NCBI GenBank assembly: GCA_964426415.1
Contig: CAYRQM010000003.1
Location: 15,706-79,705, forward strand
Length of the DNA: 64,000 nt
Direction of reading: 5' to 3'
Origin: UBA3792 sp964426415
GTDB taxonomy: Bacteria > Bacillota > Clostridia > Christensenellales > CAG-138
The notes below the pieces were generated by a model. It was given only the letters and a program-made list of their open reading frames with translations, had not been told where the DNA came from and did not search any database. Below are positions 12,326-20,366 of this stretch, in pieces. Positions within the stretch are counted from its first letter, which is position 1; each line of letters begins with the position of its first letter. The position numbers and the translations under genes are program-made.

Positions 12326-13459
12326 ATGGAACAAAAGAAAAGCAAGCGCATTTGGGGATGGCTTGCGATCATCCTGACGGGCGTTTGCGTAGGCGTTGCG
12401 GCGGTTGTGCTGAGCGCCAACGGGAATCCTGCAAACATGGGGTTCTGCATCGCATGTTTCCTGCGTGACATCGCAGGCGCACTGAAGCTGCAAACGGCTG
12501 CAAACGGCGACGGCGCAACGATTCTGTCGTATCTGCGTCCTGAGATCATGGGCTTGGTGCTCGGCGCAACGATCCTCTCGCTGATCCGCAAAGAGTTCAG
12601 ACCGCAGGGCGGTTCATCTCCGTTCACACGGTTCTTTGTGGCGATTTTCGTGATGATTGGCGCATTGGTATTCCTTGGCTGCCCGCTGCGCATGGTCATC
12701 CGCATCGGCAGCGGCGATTTGAACGCGCTGTTCGGACTTTTGGGCTTTGTCATTGGCATTGCGATTGGCATTCTGTTCCTCAAGCTTGGGTTCTCCTTTG
12801 GCAGAGCGCACAAGCAGAGCATGGCGGAGGGCTTGCTGTTCCCGATTCTGATGGTGGCACTGTTGTTCTTCGCGTTTGGCATTTCGCAAAACTGGTTTGG
12901 AATGGCGAGTCTGTTCGGCGTCAGCACGGCGGGCCCCGGTTCCAAGTTCGCGCCCATTCTGCTTTCGCTCGCCATTGCACTCGTGATTGGCGCGCTGTGC
13001 CAAAATTCGCGGCTTTGCATGGTGGGCGGCATTCGTGACGCGTTCCTGTTCCGCGATTTTCATCTTCTGTCCGGTTTTGCCGCGATTCTGGTCACCGTAT
13101 TCCTCGGCAACGTCATTCTCAAGGGTACGGCAAACTTCTTCTCGTTCCCGGCGGCAGGCAATACGGTCATCTCCAATCCCGAAAATCTTTACAACGTATT
13201 GGGCATGATCTTGGTTGGCTGGGGTTCCGTCATGCTGGGCGGCTGCCCGCTGCGTCAGCTCATTCTGGCGGGCGAGGGCAACACCGACTCCGCAATCACC
13301 GTGGTCGGCATGATCGTGGGCGCAGGGCTTGCGCACAACTTCAAGCTGGCTTCCGGCGCCGACGGCATCGGCAAAGGCCCCGTCTTGACGGTAATCATCG
13401 TCGGGTTTGTGGCGTTTGCACTCATCTCTATTCTGAATTTGCAAAGAAAGAAGGCATAA
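12326..13459 (+). CDS. yedE: YedE-family putative selenium/sulfur transporter
   Basis: A 377-residue polytopic membrane protein with about ten hydrophobic segments. It carries family features: MGFCIACFLRDIAG near the N-terminus and two copies of a GCPLR motif (GCPLRMVIRIGSGDLNAL and GCPLRQLILAGEGNTDSA). YedE/YeeE proteins import thiosulfate or, as proposed, selenium species through conserved cysteines. I took the ATG at 12326, which has AAGGAGG 7 nt upstream. A TusA-like carrier follows 2 nt after the stop, so substrate hand-over to it is a reasonable inference. Confidence 0.88.
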   Translation: MEQKKSKRIWGWLAIILTGVCVGVAAVVLSANGNPANMGFCIACFLRDIAGALKLQTAANGDGATILSYLRPEIMGLVLGATILSLIRKEFRPQGGSSPFTRFFVAIFVMIGALVFLGCPLRMVIRIGSGDLNALFGLLGFVIGIAIGILFLKLGFSFGRAHKQSMAEGLLFPILMVALLFFAFGISQNWFGMASLFGVSTAGPGSKFAPILLSLAIALVIGALCQNSRLCMVGGIRDAFLFRDFHLLSGFAAILVTVFLGNVILKGTANFFSFPAAGNTVISNPENLYNVLGMILVGWGSVMLGGCPLRQLILAGEGNTDSAITVVGMIVGAGLAHNFKLASGADGIGKGPVLTVIIVGFVAFALISILNLQRKKA

Positions 13460-13461
13460 CC

Positions 13462-13665
13462 ATGGTAGACGCAAGAGGCTTTAGCTGTCCGATGCCCGTA
13501 TTGATGGTGCAAAAAGAAATCAAAAAGAACGCACCGTCCACACTGGATGTGACCGTAGACAACATGACGGCGGTGCAGAACATCACCCGTTATGCGTCGT
13601 CGCAAAACTACGCGGTCGCAGTACAAGAAAACGATGGAGAATTCGTCCTCACGTTGACCAAATGA
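13462..13665 (+). CDS. TusA/YedF-like sulfur (selenium) carrier protein
   Basis: A 67-residue protein consisting only of a TusA fold. The active cysteine lies in DARGFSCPMPVLMVQKEIKK, followed by VTVDNMTAVQNITRYA. YedF proteins of selenium clusters usually add a C-terminal DsrE-like domain, which is missing here. The cysteine would carry a persulfide or perselenide. It starts 2 nt after yedE and overlaps the next gene by ATGA. Confidence 0.85.
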   Translation: MVDARGFSCPMPVLMVQKEIKKNAPSTLDVTVDNMTAVQNITRYASSQNYAVAVQENDGEFVLTLTK

Positions 13666-13898
13666 AGTACGTTGCCACATTTTACACCCACGTCGCCGCG
13701 ATGATGACCCATCGCGCCATGCAAAAGGCAGGCGTACCCGCAAGGCTTGCGCCTGTCCCACGGATGCTTTCCTCCAGCTGCGGCACCTGCGTGCTGTACG
13801 AAGCGGAACATCCGTGCGAAGCGCTGCTTGACACCGATGTCGAGCAGGTGGCAAGGTGTGACGGCGAAACATACACCATTCTGAAGCGAAACGATTGA
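13662..13898 (+). CDS. DUF3343 family putative Se/S carrier
   Basis: A 78-residue protein starting MKYVATFYTHVAAMMTHRAM, with LSSSCGTCVLYEAEH around residue 37. DUF3343 proteins are small single-domain proteins found with yedF, selD or cysteine desulfurase genes and proposed as selenium/sulfur carriers. The CGTC pair is the likely functional site. It overlaps yedF by ATGA and ends the operon before the terminator at 13905. Confidence 0.8.
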   Translation: MKYVATFYTHVAAMMTHRAMQKAGVPARLAPVPRMLSSSCGTCVLYEAEHPCEALLDTDVEQVARCDGETYTILKRND

Positions 13899-13904
13899 TC
13901 AAGC

Positions 13905-13931
13905 AAAAACGGCGGCATGTCCGCCGTTTTT
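13905..13931 (+). terminator. Terminator of the yedE operon, copy 1
   Basis: AAAACGGCGG and CCGCCGTTTTT form a strong stem with a 5 nt loop (CATGT) and a T5 tail, 6 nt after the DUF3343 stop. Almost the same sequence recurs at 14474-14498. Confidence 0.88.
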
Positions 13932-13996
13932 GCGCATTGCGAGAACACCCGCGTACACGATTATTGTGGAAGGATCGCAAAAAACACCCGCATTTT

Positions 13997-14024
13997 GTAG
14001 GGGCGGATACCATCCGGCAGCCCG
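13997..14024. repeat. GTAGGGGCGGAT-type dispersed repeat
   Basis: GTAGGGGCGGATACCATCCG followed by GCAGCCCG is an imperfect hairpin. A better-conserved inverted copy lies at 37677-37701 and a degraded one near 10643. In all three places it sits near a 75 bp GTCATCC element, so the two families travel together. Confidence 0.6.
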
Positions 14025-14073
14025 TGTTTGCGCACACGTTTTTCGGAAAAGGCATGCGATTTTTGCGCCCTCT

Positions 14074-14456
14074 GCCATCCTGAGGCAAAGCCGAAGGATC
14101 TCGCGCTTACACGAAAGATTCTTCCTCGCTTCGCTTCGTCAGAATGACAACGCGGTGCGGCGACGAGGCTTGCGAGGACGCTCTGAGAACCAAAAAGGCG
14201 GCGAAGATGTCATTACAAGAATTCCTTCATTTCTTCATTCCCATCTGTCATCCTGAGGCAAAGTCGAAGGATCTCGCGCTTGCACGAAAGATTCTTCCTC
14301 GCTTCGCTTCGTCAGAATGACAACGCGGTGCGGCGACGAGGCTTGCGAGGACGCTCTGAGAACCAAAAAGGCGGCGAAGATGTCATTACAATACTTCCTT
14401 CATTTCTTCATTCCCGTCTGTCATCCTGATGCAAAACCGAAGGATCTTGAACGTTC
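14074..14456. repeat. Tandem 173 bp repeat array containing 75 bp hairpin elements
   Basis: Two full 173 bp units (14074-14246 and 14247-14419) differ at only a few positions, and a third unit starts at 14420 and breaks off after about 37 bp. Each unit is one 75 bp GTCATCC...GAATGAC hairpin element plus about 98 bp of unique spacer (GCGGCGACGAGGCTTGCGAG and onward). Apparent reading frames across it merely repeat themselves and have no ribosome sites. With the flanking terminators this explains the gene-free interval 13899-14583. Confidence 0.85.
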
Positions 14457-14473
14457 GCAGGATAACAACGGAG

Positions 14474-14498
14474 AAACGGCGGTATGTCCGCCGTTTTT
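14474..14498 (+). terminator. Duplicated terminator, copy 2
   Basis: AAACGGCGG, loop TATGT, CCGCCGTTTTT. About 30 bases including the following GCGCAT match the terminator at 13905-13931 with one change, although no gene lies immediately upstream. It is best read as a duplication made when the repeat block arose. Confidence 0.75.
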
Positions 14499-14524
14499 GC
14501 GCATAAATATATTCTTGCGGACAG

Positions 14525-14553
14525 TTGAAATCCGATGTGCGAAGGAGTAGAAT
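14525..14553 (+). promoter_or_regulatory. Promoter of the AGCS symporter gene
   Basis: TTGAAA (14525-14530), a 17 bp spacer and TAGAAT (14548-14553), about 30 nt upstream of the start codon. Confidence 0.6.
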
Positions 14554-14583
14554 TTAGCTGTAATTCATACGGAGGGGTGCGGG

Positions 14584-16062
14584 ATGCAAGCGGTAACGAA
14601 AATCATCACTTGGATCAACGACAATATCACGTGGGGGATTCCTATGCTGGTGCTCATGATCGGCACCGGCATCTTTTTGTCCATTCGGCTCAAGTTTTTG
14701 CAGTTCACCAAGGTGCGCCATATCCTGCGCTGCACGGTGGGTCGGATGTTCTATCGCAAGGGCGATTCACACGGCGCCGTATCTCCGTTTCAGGCGATGT
14801 GTACCGCGTTGGCGGCGACCATCGGAACGGGCAGCATCGCGGGCGTAGCGGGCGCCATTGCACTGGGCGGCCCCGGCGCCGTCTTTTGGATGTGGATTTC
14901 TGCGCTTGTGGGCATGATAACCAAGTTCTGCGAGGTCACGCTTGCCGTCCATTTTCGTGAACGCAACGCAAAGGGTGACTGGGTGGGCGGCCCCATGTAC
15001 TACATCAAAAACGGGCTTGGCAAGAATTGGCAGTTTCTTGCCGTGCTGTTTTCGCTGTTTGGCGCGTTCGCCGCATTCGGCATCGGCAACATCGTGCAGT
15101 CCAACCAAATTACCGTCTCCATTTTGCAGACATGCAAGAGCTTTGGCGTCGCGGATGAAAACATCCTGCGCTACATCGGCTACGGCGTGGCAGCCGTCAT
15201 CACCATCATCACCGCACTGGTTCTGATGGGCGGCATCAAGCGCATCGGCAGCGTGACGGAACGGCTTGTGCCCATCATGAGCATCCTGTACATCTTGGTC
15301 ATGCTGGTGGTCGTGCTTGCCAATCTGCGCGTCATCGGAAAAGTATTCGAAAGCATCTTCGTCGGCGCCTTCACGCCGCGGGCATTTACGGGCGGCGTTG
15401 CGGGGATCACCATCTTTTCCGCCATGAAAAACGGCGTCGGGCGCGGCGTGTTCTCCAACGAAGCGGGGCTCGGCTCTGCACCGATTGCGCACGCGGCTTC
15501 CAACACCGACTCGCCCGTCAAACAGGGCTTCTTCGGCGTGGTGGAGGTATTCTTTGTCACCATCGTCATCTGCACCATGACCGCGCTGACCATTCTGTCG
15601 CCGTCGTTCAGCCATCCCGAGCTGTTCTCGATCCCGTGGGGGACGGCAGCGGACGCCCAGCTTACGATGCAGGCAGCTTCTACGGTGTTCGATTCGCGCA
15701 TTGCTGCGCTGCTCATTTCGGTGGCTTTGGCGCTGTTCGCGCTGTCCACCATCCTGTCTTGGGGGCTGTACGGCGTGCGCTGCATGGAATATCTGCTTGG
15801 ATCCAAGTCAATCATCCCGTACAAAATTGTGTTTTGCCTGCTGCTGCCCGTCGGCGCAATCGTGCAAAACTCCGCATTCGTGTGGGGACTTGCCAACCTG
15901 CTCAATTCCCTCATGGCAATTCCCAATCTGATTGCACTGCTGCTGCTTTCGGGCGTTGTGGTGCGGCTGGTCAAAAATTACTTCATCTTTCAAAACAGCA
16001 TTCGCATGCTCAAGGGCAAAGAGCCGCGCAAGCGCGCCAACCTACGATTTTACGATGGCTGA
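14584..16062 (+). CDS. AGCS family sodium:alanine (amino acid) symporter
   Basis: A 492-residue polytopic membrane protein of the alanine/glycine:cation symporter family. Diagnostic stretches include SPFQAMCTALAATIGTGSIA near residue 66, GGPGAVFWMWISALVGM, GGPMYYIKNGL, and the FSNEAGLGSAPIAHAA signature near 296. Such proteins import alanine, glycine or related amino acids with Na+. The ATG has GGAGGGG upstream. It stands alone between its own promoter and a terminator, so no pathway partner is visible. Confidence 0.94.
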   Translation: MQAVTKIITWINDNITWGIPMLVLMIGTGIFLSIRLKFLQFTKVRHILRCTVGRMFYRKGDSHGAVSPFQAMCTALAATIGTGSIAGVAGAIALGGPGAVFWMWISALVGMITKFCEVTLAVHFRERNAKGDWVGGPMYYIKNGLGKNWQFLAVLFSLFGAFAAFGIGNIVQSNQITVSILQTCKSFGVADENILRYIGYGVAAVITIITALVLMGGIKRIGSVTERLVPIMSILYILVMLVVVLANLRVIGKVFESIFVGAFTPRAFTGGVAGITIFSAMKNGVGRGVFSNEAGLGSAPIAHAASNTDSPVKQGFFGVVEVFFVTIVICTMTALTILSPSFSHPELFSIPWGTAADAQLTMQAASTVFDSRIAALLISVALALFALSTILSWGLYGVRCMEYLLGSKSIIPYKIVFCLLLPVGAIVQNSAFVWGLANLLNSLMAIPNLIALLLLSGVVVRLVKNYFIFQNSIRMLKGKEPRKRANLRFYDG

Positions 16063-16072
16063 TCCAAACAAA

Positions 16073-16097
16073 AGCGCCCCCCAATTCGGAGGGCGCT
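16073..16097 (+). terminator. Terminator between the AGCS gene and the convergent YcxB-like gene
   Basis: AGCGCCC and GGGCGCT pair around an 11 nt loop, followed by ATACTTTTGG. It is 10 nt after the symporter stop and may serve both converging genes. Confidence 0.7.
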
Positions 16098-16109
16098 ATA
16101 CTTTTGGGT

Positions 16110-16643
16110 TTATGCCTTTTTTAGCTTTTTGACTTGATCGGCGTTGAGATATGCACGCAGAACCTTGCGGAGCTGTGCGTCGTCGGCTTGGGTCAACTGC
16201 TTTTTCGGAATGGTGTATGCGAAATCGTCCTTCATAAAGAGATAGAACGCAAACGGCGTTTCCTCGGCGCGGAGGATGTATTTGTATTTGGAAACGTTCG
16301 TGCCCGTTTGGGTGGTGGCGGTGATGCTGTCCTTGTCGAAGACCAAGTCCTGTCGGAAGGTGTACAGCGTGCCCTTCTTGTAGAGTTTGTTGAGACGGAA
16401 CGTGACCTTGAACAGGAGAATATAGACGTTCCAAAGAATCAGCCCCAAAAGCCCCGTCAACGCGCCATACAGCAGCGCGTAGCCGATGGGATGCTGCATA
16501 AGGAAGCGAAGCAGCAGCGTGACCAGCGCGAACACGACCGCGAATACAAAGATGCAAGTGAGGATGTGCTGCTTTTTGATGACGTGCAGGTTGAACAGAA
16601 AATTGTCCTTTTTGGTGACTTGAACGCTCTTACGAAATTCCAT
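16110..16643 (-). CDS. YcxB-like membrane protein of unknown function
   Basis: A 177-residue protein. A soluble N-terminal segment of about 25 residues precedes two transmembrane helices (about residues 28-47 and 53-77). The cytoplasmic C-terminal domain (NKLYKKGTLYTFRQDLVFDK, then YKYILRAEETPFAFYLFM) resembles the YcxB-like PH-fold domain. The function is unknown. It has AGGAGG before the ATG and its own promoter at 16670-16698. The C-terminus is Lys-rich (QVKKLKKA). Confidence 0.7.
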   Translation of the reverse strand: MEFRKSVQVTKKDNFLFNLHVIKKQHILTCIFVFAVVFALVTLLLRFLMQHPIGYALLYGALTGLLGLILWNVYILLFKVTFRLNKLYKKGTLYTFRQDLVFDKDSITATTQTGTNVSKYKYILRAEETPFAFYLFMKDDFAYTIPKKQLTQADDAQLRKVLRAYLNADQVKKLKKA

Positions 16644-16669
16644 AGACGCCTCCTACCCTTAATGTGGAT

Positions 16670-16698
16670 AGTATAACAGATTCCGCAACCGGTGTAAA
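16670..16698 (-). promoter_or_regulatory. Promoter of the YcxB-like gene
   Basis: On the minus strand TTTACA (16693-16698), 17 bp, TATACT (16670-16675), about 26 nt before the start codon. Confidence 0.65.
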
Positions 16699-16717
16699 GC
16701 ATGCATTCCTGCAAAAA

Positions 16718-17113
16718 CTACTTCAATTCCTGCTTGGACTTTGCGTTGGTCTTTTCAAGGAAACGTGCGCTGCCGATGATGAATCGTTCGTGAGATGCGC
16801 GGGCAACGACGCCCTCTTCGTCAAAGGCGGTGATGTCAAATGCCAGCTTGCGCCCTTCTATGCAGAACAGCGTACTTTCGCAGCGCACCGCCATGCCAAT
16901 CGGCGTCGCCGCCTCGTGGGAAATATCCATGCGGGTGCCGACAGTGCTTTCGCCGTCGTTCAAAAAGGGCTGCACGCTTGTCCACGCCGCTTGCTCCATC
17001 CAAGCCACCAGCTTGGGCGTCGCCAAAACGTCCAACGAGCCGCTGCCTTGCGCCAGTGCCGTATCCTGTGGCGTTACCGTGTGTGCCGACTGTCCCTTGA
17101 CGCCAATTTCCAT
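16718..17113 (-). CDS. Hot-dog fold thioesterase, FlK-like
   Basis: A 131-residue hot-dog protein resembling the fluoroacetyl-CoA thioesterase (FlK)/YbgC group. It has LATPKLVAWMEQAAW near residue 30, the STVGTRMDISHEAATPIGM segment that carries Thr/His/Glu-type active-site residues, and a C-terminal RASHERFIIG. The acyl-CoA substrate is not predictable. Members of this type are common single genes in gut Clostridia. It has its own promoter at 17147-17175. Confidence 0.8.
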   Translation of the reverse strand: MEIGVKGQSAHTVTPQDTALAQGSGSLDVLATPKLVAWMEQAAWTSVQPFLNDGESTVGTRMDISHEAATPIGMAVRCESTLFCIEGRKLAFDITAFDEEGVVARASHERFIIGSARFLEKTNAKSKQELK

Positions 17114-17146
17114 TTCCGTTCCTTCTTTCTATATGTTTCTGCGCAC

Positions 17147-17175
17147 AGTTTACCCGATTGCGGATTGCGCGTCAA
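17147..17175 (-). promoter_or_regulatory. Promoter of the thioesterase gene
   Basis: On the minus strand TTGACG (17170-17175), 17 bp, TAAACT (17147-17152), about 33 nt before the ATG. Confidence 0.6.
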
Positions 17176-17216
17176 GCGGTTTGCGGAGGGGGAAGGGGAG
17201 TTTCTGCGGTATGAGA

Positions 17217-17309
17217 TATTCCTGTTATGTGCCGCGGCACATTTCATGGCGCAGCTATTTCATGCGCCGCAGGCAAATTTTACAAATCACACAAGGGATT
17301 TATTTCACT
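17217..17309. repeat. Modular palindrome repeat beyond tRNA-Ala
   Basis: Short palindromes (ATGTGCCGCGGCACAT, TGCGCCGCAGGCA) alternate with TTTCAT/TTTCAC heptamers and end TTTCACTGAAAAACGCAC, the same ending as at 10911. Together with tRNA-Ala and two promoters this fills the interval 17114-17550; no gene is seen in it. Confidence 0.65.
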
Positions 17310-17350
17310 GAAAAACGCACCCTTGTCCATCGGACAAAGATGCATTTTTC
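17310..17350 (-). terminator. Terminator of tRNA-Ala
   Basis: On the minus strand TGCATCTTTGTCC, a 3-4 nt turn, GGACAAGGGTGCG, then TTTTTC. It is nearly identical to the hairpin after tRNA-Pro. Confidence 0.7.
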
Positions 17351-17427
17351 TGGTGGAGCTTAGGGGATTCGAACCCCTGATCTCTACACTGCCAGTGTAG
17401 CGCGATAGCCAACTTCGCTAAAGCCCC
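17351..17427 (-). tRNA. tRNA-Ala (anticodon GGC)
   Basis: A 77 nt cloverleaf with encoded CCA. Acceptor GGGGCTT pairs with AAGCTCC, which includes the G3:U70 pair that alanyl-tRNA synthetase recognises. The anticodon arm is CTACA-CTGGCAG-TGTAG (anticodon GGC). The T-arm loop is TTCGAAT. Confidence 0.96.
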
Positions 17428-17438
17428 GAACAACTGGT

Positions 17439-17467
17439 ATTATACGACATCCGTTTCAAATTGTAAA
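17439..17467 (-). promoter_or_regulatory. Promoter of tRNA-Ala
   Basis: On the minus strand TTTACA (17462-17467), 17 bp, perfect TATAAT (17439-17444), 11 nt upstream of the mature 5' end. Confidence 0.7.
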
Positions 17468-17515
17468 GACTTTTTTGTTGGGATTGTATCAGATTTTTGA
17501 ACTTTCAAAGAATGC

Positions 17516-17544
17516 GGGACAAGTTCAGAAAAGTATGGTATACT
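17516..17544 (+). promoter_or_regulatory. Promoter of the PBP gene, predicting a leaderless mRNA
   Basis: GGGACA (17516-17521), 17 bp, TATACT (17539-17544). The predicted +1 (about 17551) is the A of the PBP ATG, and no Shine-Dalgarno lies before that codon. Confidence 0.55.
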
Positions 17545-17550
17545 TGTCAC

Positions 17551-20265
17551 ATGGAAAAAGGGAAGACAAAACAGCATACGACGGCGCGTCAGCCGGTGTC
17601 CCGACCCGCTGCGGCGAAGCGGCTTTACTTGACCGATCGGCGGGCGAGAAAGCCTTTTGTGTTGGACATTTTGTTCACTTCGCTCAAGCTGCTGCTTGTG
17701 GCGGTGCTTGTGGTGGGCTTTGGCGGCATGGGGCTCGTCTACGGCGTCGCCAAGGCGTACATCGACACCACGCCCGAGCTGGACGTCACGCAGCTGACCA
17801 TCAGCGACCGCACATCCTACCTGTACGACATCAACGGCGCCGAGATCATGACGGTATCGTCCATCGAGTACCGCGACTGGGCGAGCATTGAGGAGATTCC
17901 CGAAATGCTGCGCAACGCGTTTATCTCGGTCGAGGACGTGCGCTTTTATAAGCACAGCGGCGTCGATTTCAAGCGTCTGTTTTCCGCTGCTTTAGAGATT
18001 TTGGGCAACAGCAATTCGTCGGGCGGCAGCACGCTCACGCAGCAGCTCATCAAAAACAAGATTCTTGGCTCGGAGCGCACCTACAAGCGCAAGATCCAAG
18101 AAGCATTCTTGGCGCTGCAATGCGAAACCGTCATGGAAAAGAACGAAATCTTAGAAGCCTATTTGAACGACATCTATCTTGGCGGTTCCAACTACGGTGT
18201 CAAGGCTGCCGCGAAGGACTTTTTCGGCAAGGAGCTCAACGAGCTGACCGTGCGGGAATGCGCCATGCTTGCGGGTCTGACGCAAAACCCGTATCGCTAC
18301 AATCCGCGGCTGAACTACTATTGGGAAACGTACGGCAGGGACGCCGACGCCTACGAATCCTACACCGTGGCGCGCACCAACACCGTATTGAAGCGCATGT
18401 ATGAAAACGGCAAGATTACGCGGGAGCAATACGAATCCGCACTGGCGGAGGACGTCAAAATTCTCGCGGTGTCCGAAAACTCCAAGATGTACGACATGGC
18501 GTATTTCGTGGAATACTGCATGGAGGACGTCATTACGCATTGGCTGAAGGTGGACGGCGTTGCGAACACGTCCGCCAATCGCGCCATCTACGAAAACAAG
18601 CTGCGCACGGGCGGCTACCGCATCTACACGACGGTCGATCCCACCATCCAAAACACGGTGCAGACCAGCCTGTCCGAATGGGATTCCTATCCCAACCTTG
18701 CGGACATGAGCCAAAGCGTCATTACCGAGGAAGTCTCCGAAAGCGTCACCATCGAAACCATCGAGCCGCAGGCGGCTGCCGTGGTCATCGATCAATCCAC
18801 GGGCGAGATTCGCGCCATCGTCGGCGGACGCACCGAGCCGTCCGTTCGAAAAGGGCTGAATCGCGCCTCGCAAAGCTATATGGAGGTGGGCTCCTCCATC
18901 AAGCCGCTGTCCATCTACGGCGTCGCTTTGGATAACGGCGCATCCACCGCCACCATCGTCGCCAATGCAGACGGCGAAATCAACGGCTGGGGCGGCGAAA
19001 ACGGCTATCCCAGCGGCGGTCTGTCCTCCAGCAAAACCTACGGCCCCGTTTCGATTCGCACCGGGCTGTCCAAGTCGCTGAACGTGGTGGCAGGACGCTT
19101 GCTGTTCTCGTCCTATGTGGGCGTCGAGCGCGCGGTTTCCTATCTGGAACGGCTGGGCATTTCCGAAAGCCAAATCAACAAAGACGGCCCCGGGCTTGCG
19201 CTTGGCACGTCCGGCATCACGCCCATTCAGATGTGCGCGGCGTATGCGGCAATCGCCAACAACGGCTACTATCTCGAACCGTTGTCCTTTACGAAGGTGA
19301 CGGACAGCGAAGGCAACGTCATTTTGGACGCCAACGTCCTGCGTGCAACCGCCGTCAAGGTCTATAACGAAAGCTCGACCGCCTATCAGCTTGTCGATCT
19401 GATGACCCAAGCGGTGACAAGCGGCACGGGCACGAAGGCAAAGATCGACGGCTATCAGGTGGCAGGGAAGACGGGCACCAACTCCGACTACGCCAGCGTG
19501 TACTTTGCGGGCATGACCTGCGCCTATACGGCGGTGGTTTGGATTGGGCACGATTATCCGACCAACAAATTAGAAACAGGCTCGTCGGGCGGTGATTATG
19601 CCGCGCCGCTGTGGCAGGATTTCATGAGCAAGATCATGCAGGGCGTCGAAAGCACCGCCATCATCCAAGAGACGCATGAATCGCTGGGCATGGTGCAGCG
19701 CACCGTATGTCCCGTTTCGGGCAAGCTGGCGACGGAAGCGTGCGTCCACTACCAAAGCAATGGCAGCAAGTTTGAGCTGATTACCGATTGGTTCGACTAT
19801 GCGAACGTGCCGACGGAATACTGCGATATGCATGTGACGCTTTCCATTTGCAGCAAGTCCAACTGCATCGCGTCCGCACAGTGCGACCCCGACAACGTCT
19901 CCCAAATCACCTATGTGCTGCTGCATCCGGGCAACCAGTTCTACGACTTGGAAGACCGCATTCTCACCAAAATCTTCGGCGATACTTGGGTGCGCACCGA
20001 CAAGACGGTGGAGCAATACATTGCGGAATATCCCGTCTGCACGCAGGAAGAAACGTTCGATTCGCTGCGTGCCCGCTGCGACGCTTTGATTGCGTCCGCA
20101 GAGACGCTGCTAAATACTGCGACCGCCATGACCGACTACGAGCGGCAAGAGCTGCGTGAGCTGATTACGTCGGCGCAGGACGCAGCCACCTATGAAAAGC
20201 TGCTCTCCGCGTACAATCTGCTGTACGCCCAGTACACCGCCATGATGGGGCTGTACGGCGGGTAA
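17551..20265 (+). CDS. Class A penicillin-binding protein (PBP1a family)
   Basis: A 904-residue bifunctional peptidoglycan synthase. After a basic cytoplasmic tail (about 50 residues) and one transmembrane helix comes the GT51 glycosyltransferase domain (VEDVRFYKHSGVD near residue 126, then GGSTLTQQLIKN). The transpeptidase domain has SSIK near 448, SLN near 509 and KTGTN near 640. A C-terminal extension of about 180 residues has paired cysteines and a helical tail. I chose the ATG at 17551; a TTG and an ATG further up would lie inside the promoter. It lacks a ribosome site (see findings). The two-component genes follow from their own promoter. Confidence 0.95.
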   Translation: MEKGKTKQHTTARQPVSRPAAAKRLYLTDRRARKPFVLDILFTSLKLLLVAVLVVGFGGMGLVYGVAKAYIDTTPELDVTQLTISDRTSYLYDINGAEIMTVSSIEYRDWASIEEIPEMLRNAFISVEDVRFYKHSGVDFKRLFSAALEILGNSNSSGGSTLTQQLIKNKILGSERTYKRKIQEAFLALQCETVMEKNEILEAYLNDIYLGGSNYGVKAAAKDFFGKELNELTVRECAMLAGLTQNPYRYNPRLNYYWETYGRDADAYESYTVARTNTVLKRMYENGKITREQYESALAEDVKILAVSENSKMYDMAYFVEYCMEDVITHWLKVDGVANTSANRAIYENKLRTGGYRIYTTVDPTIQNTVQTSLSEWDSYPNLADMSQSVITEEVSESVTIETIEPQAAAVVIDQSTGEIRAIVGGRTEPSVRKGLNRASQSYMEVGSSIKPLSIYGVALDNGASTATIVANADGEINGWGGENGYPSGGLSSSKTYGPVSIRTGLSKSLNVVAGRLLFSSYVGVERAVSYLERLGISESQINKDGPGLALGTSGITPIQMCAAYAAIANNGYYLEPLSFTKVTDSEGNVILDANVLRATAVKVYNESSTAYQLVDLMTQAVTSGTGTKAKIDGYQVAGKTGTNSDYASVYFAGMTCAYTAVVWIGHDYPTNKLETGSSGGDYAAPLWQDFMSKIMQGVESTAIIQETHESLGMVQRTVCPVSGKLATEACVHYQSNGSKFELITDWFDYANVPTEYCDMHVTLSICSKSNCIASAQCDPDNVSQITYVLLHPGNQFYDLEDRILTKIFGDTWVRTDKTVEQYIAEYPVCTQEETFDSLRARCDALIASAETLLNTATAMTDYERQELRELITSAQDAATYEKLLSAYNLLYAQYTAMMGLYGG

Positions 20266-20312
20266 AATCTTGTCAAAATGGTGAACATGACGCAACAAAC
20301 TGTAAATACATC

Positions 20313-20341
20313 TTCCCAATCGCTGCGCAAGTCGCTATAAT
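20313..20341 (+). promoter_or_regulatory. Promoter of the two-component operon
   Basis: TTCCCA (20313-20318), 17 bp, perfect TATAAT (20336-20341), 25 nt upstream of the response-regulator start, which has AGGAGGGG. Confidence 0.6.
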
Positions 20342-20366
20342 AAGCAAAAAGACAGGAGGGGCAACC

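Noticed and set aside
11497..13032. 511-codon minus-strand frame spanning the aminotransferase and yedE
   Set aside because: It crosses the divergent promoter region and two well-supported genes in other frames, and its translation matches no domain.
14317..14550. Plus-strand frames repeated in the 173 bp tandem units (13930-14256 and 14317-14550)
   Set aside because: The frames simply repeat the element's sequence, start without ribosome sites and run through the duplicated terminator.
17497..17550. Upstream start (TTG 17497 or ATG 17512) for the PBP gene
   Set aside because: Either start would lie within the predicted promoter, neither has a ribosome site, and the added residues have no counterpart in class A PBPs.
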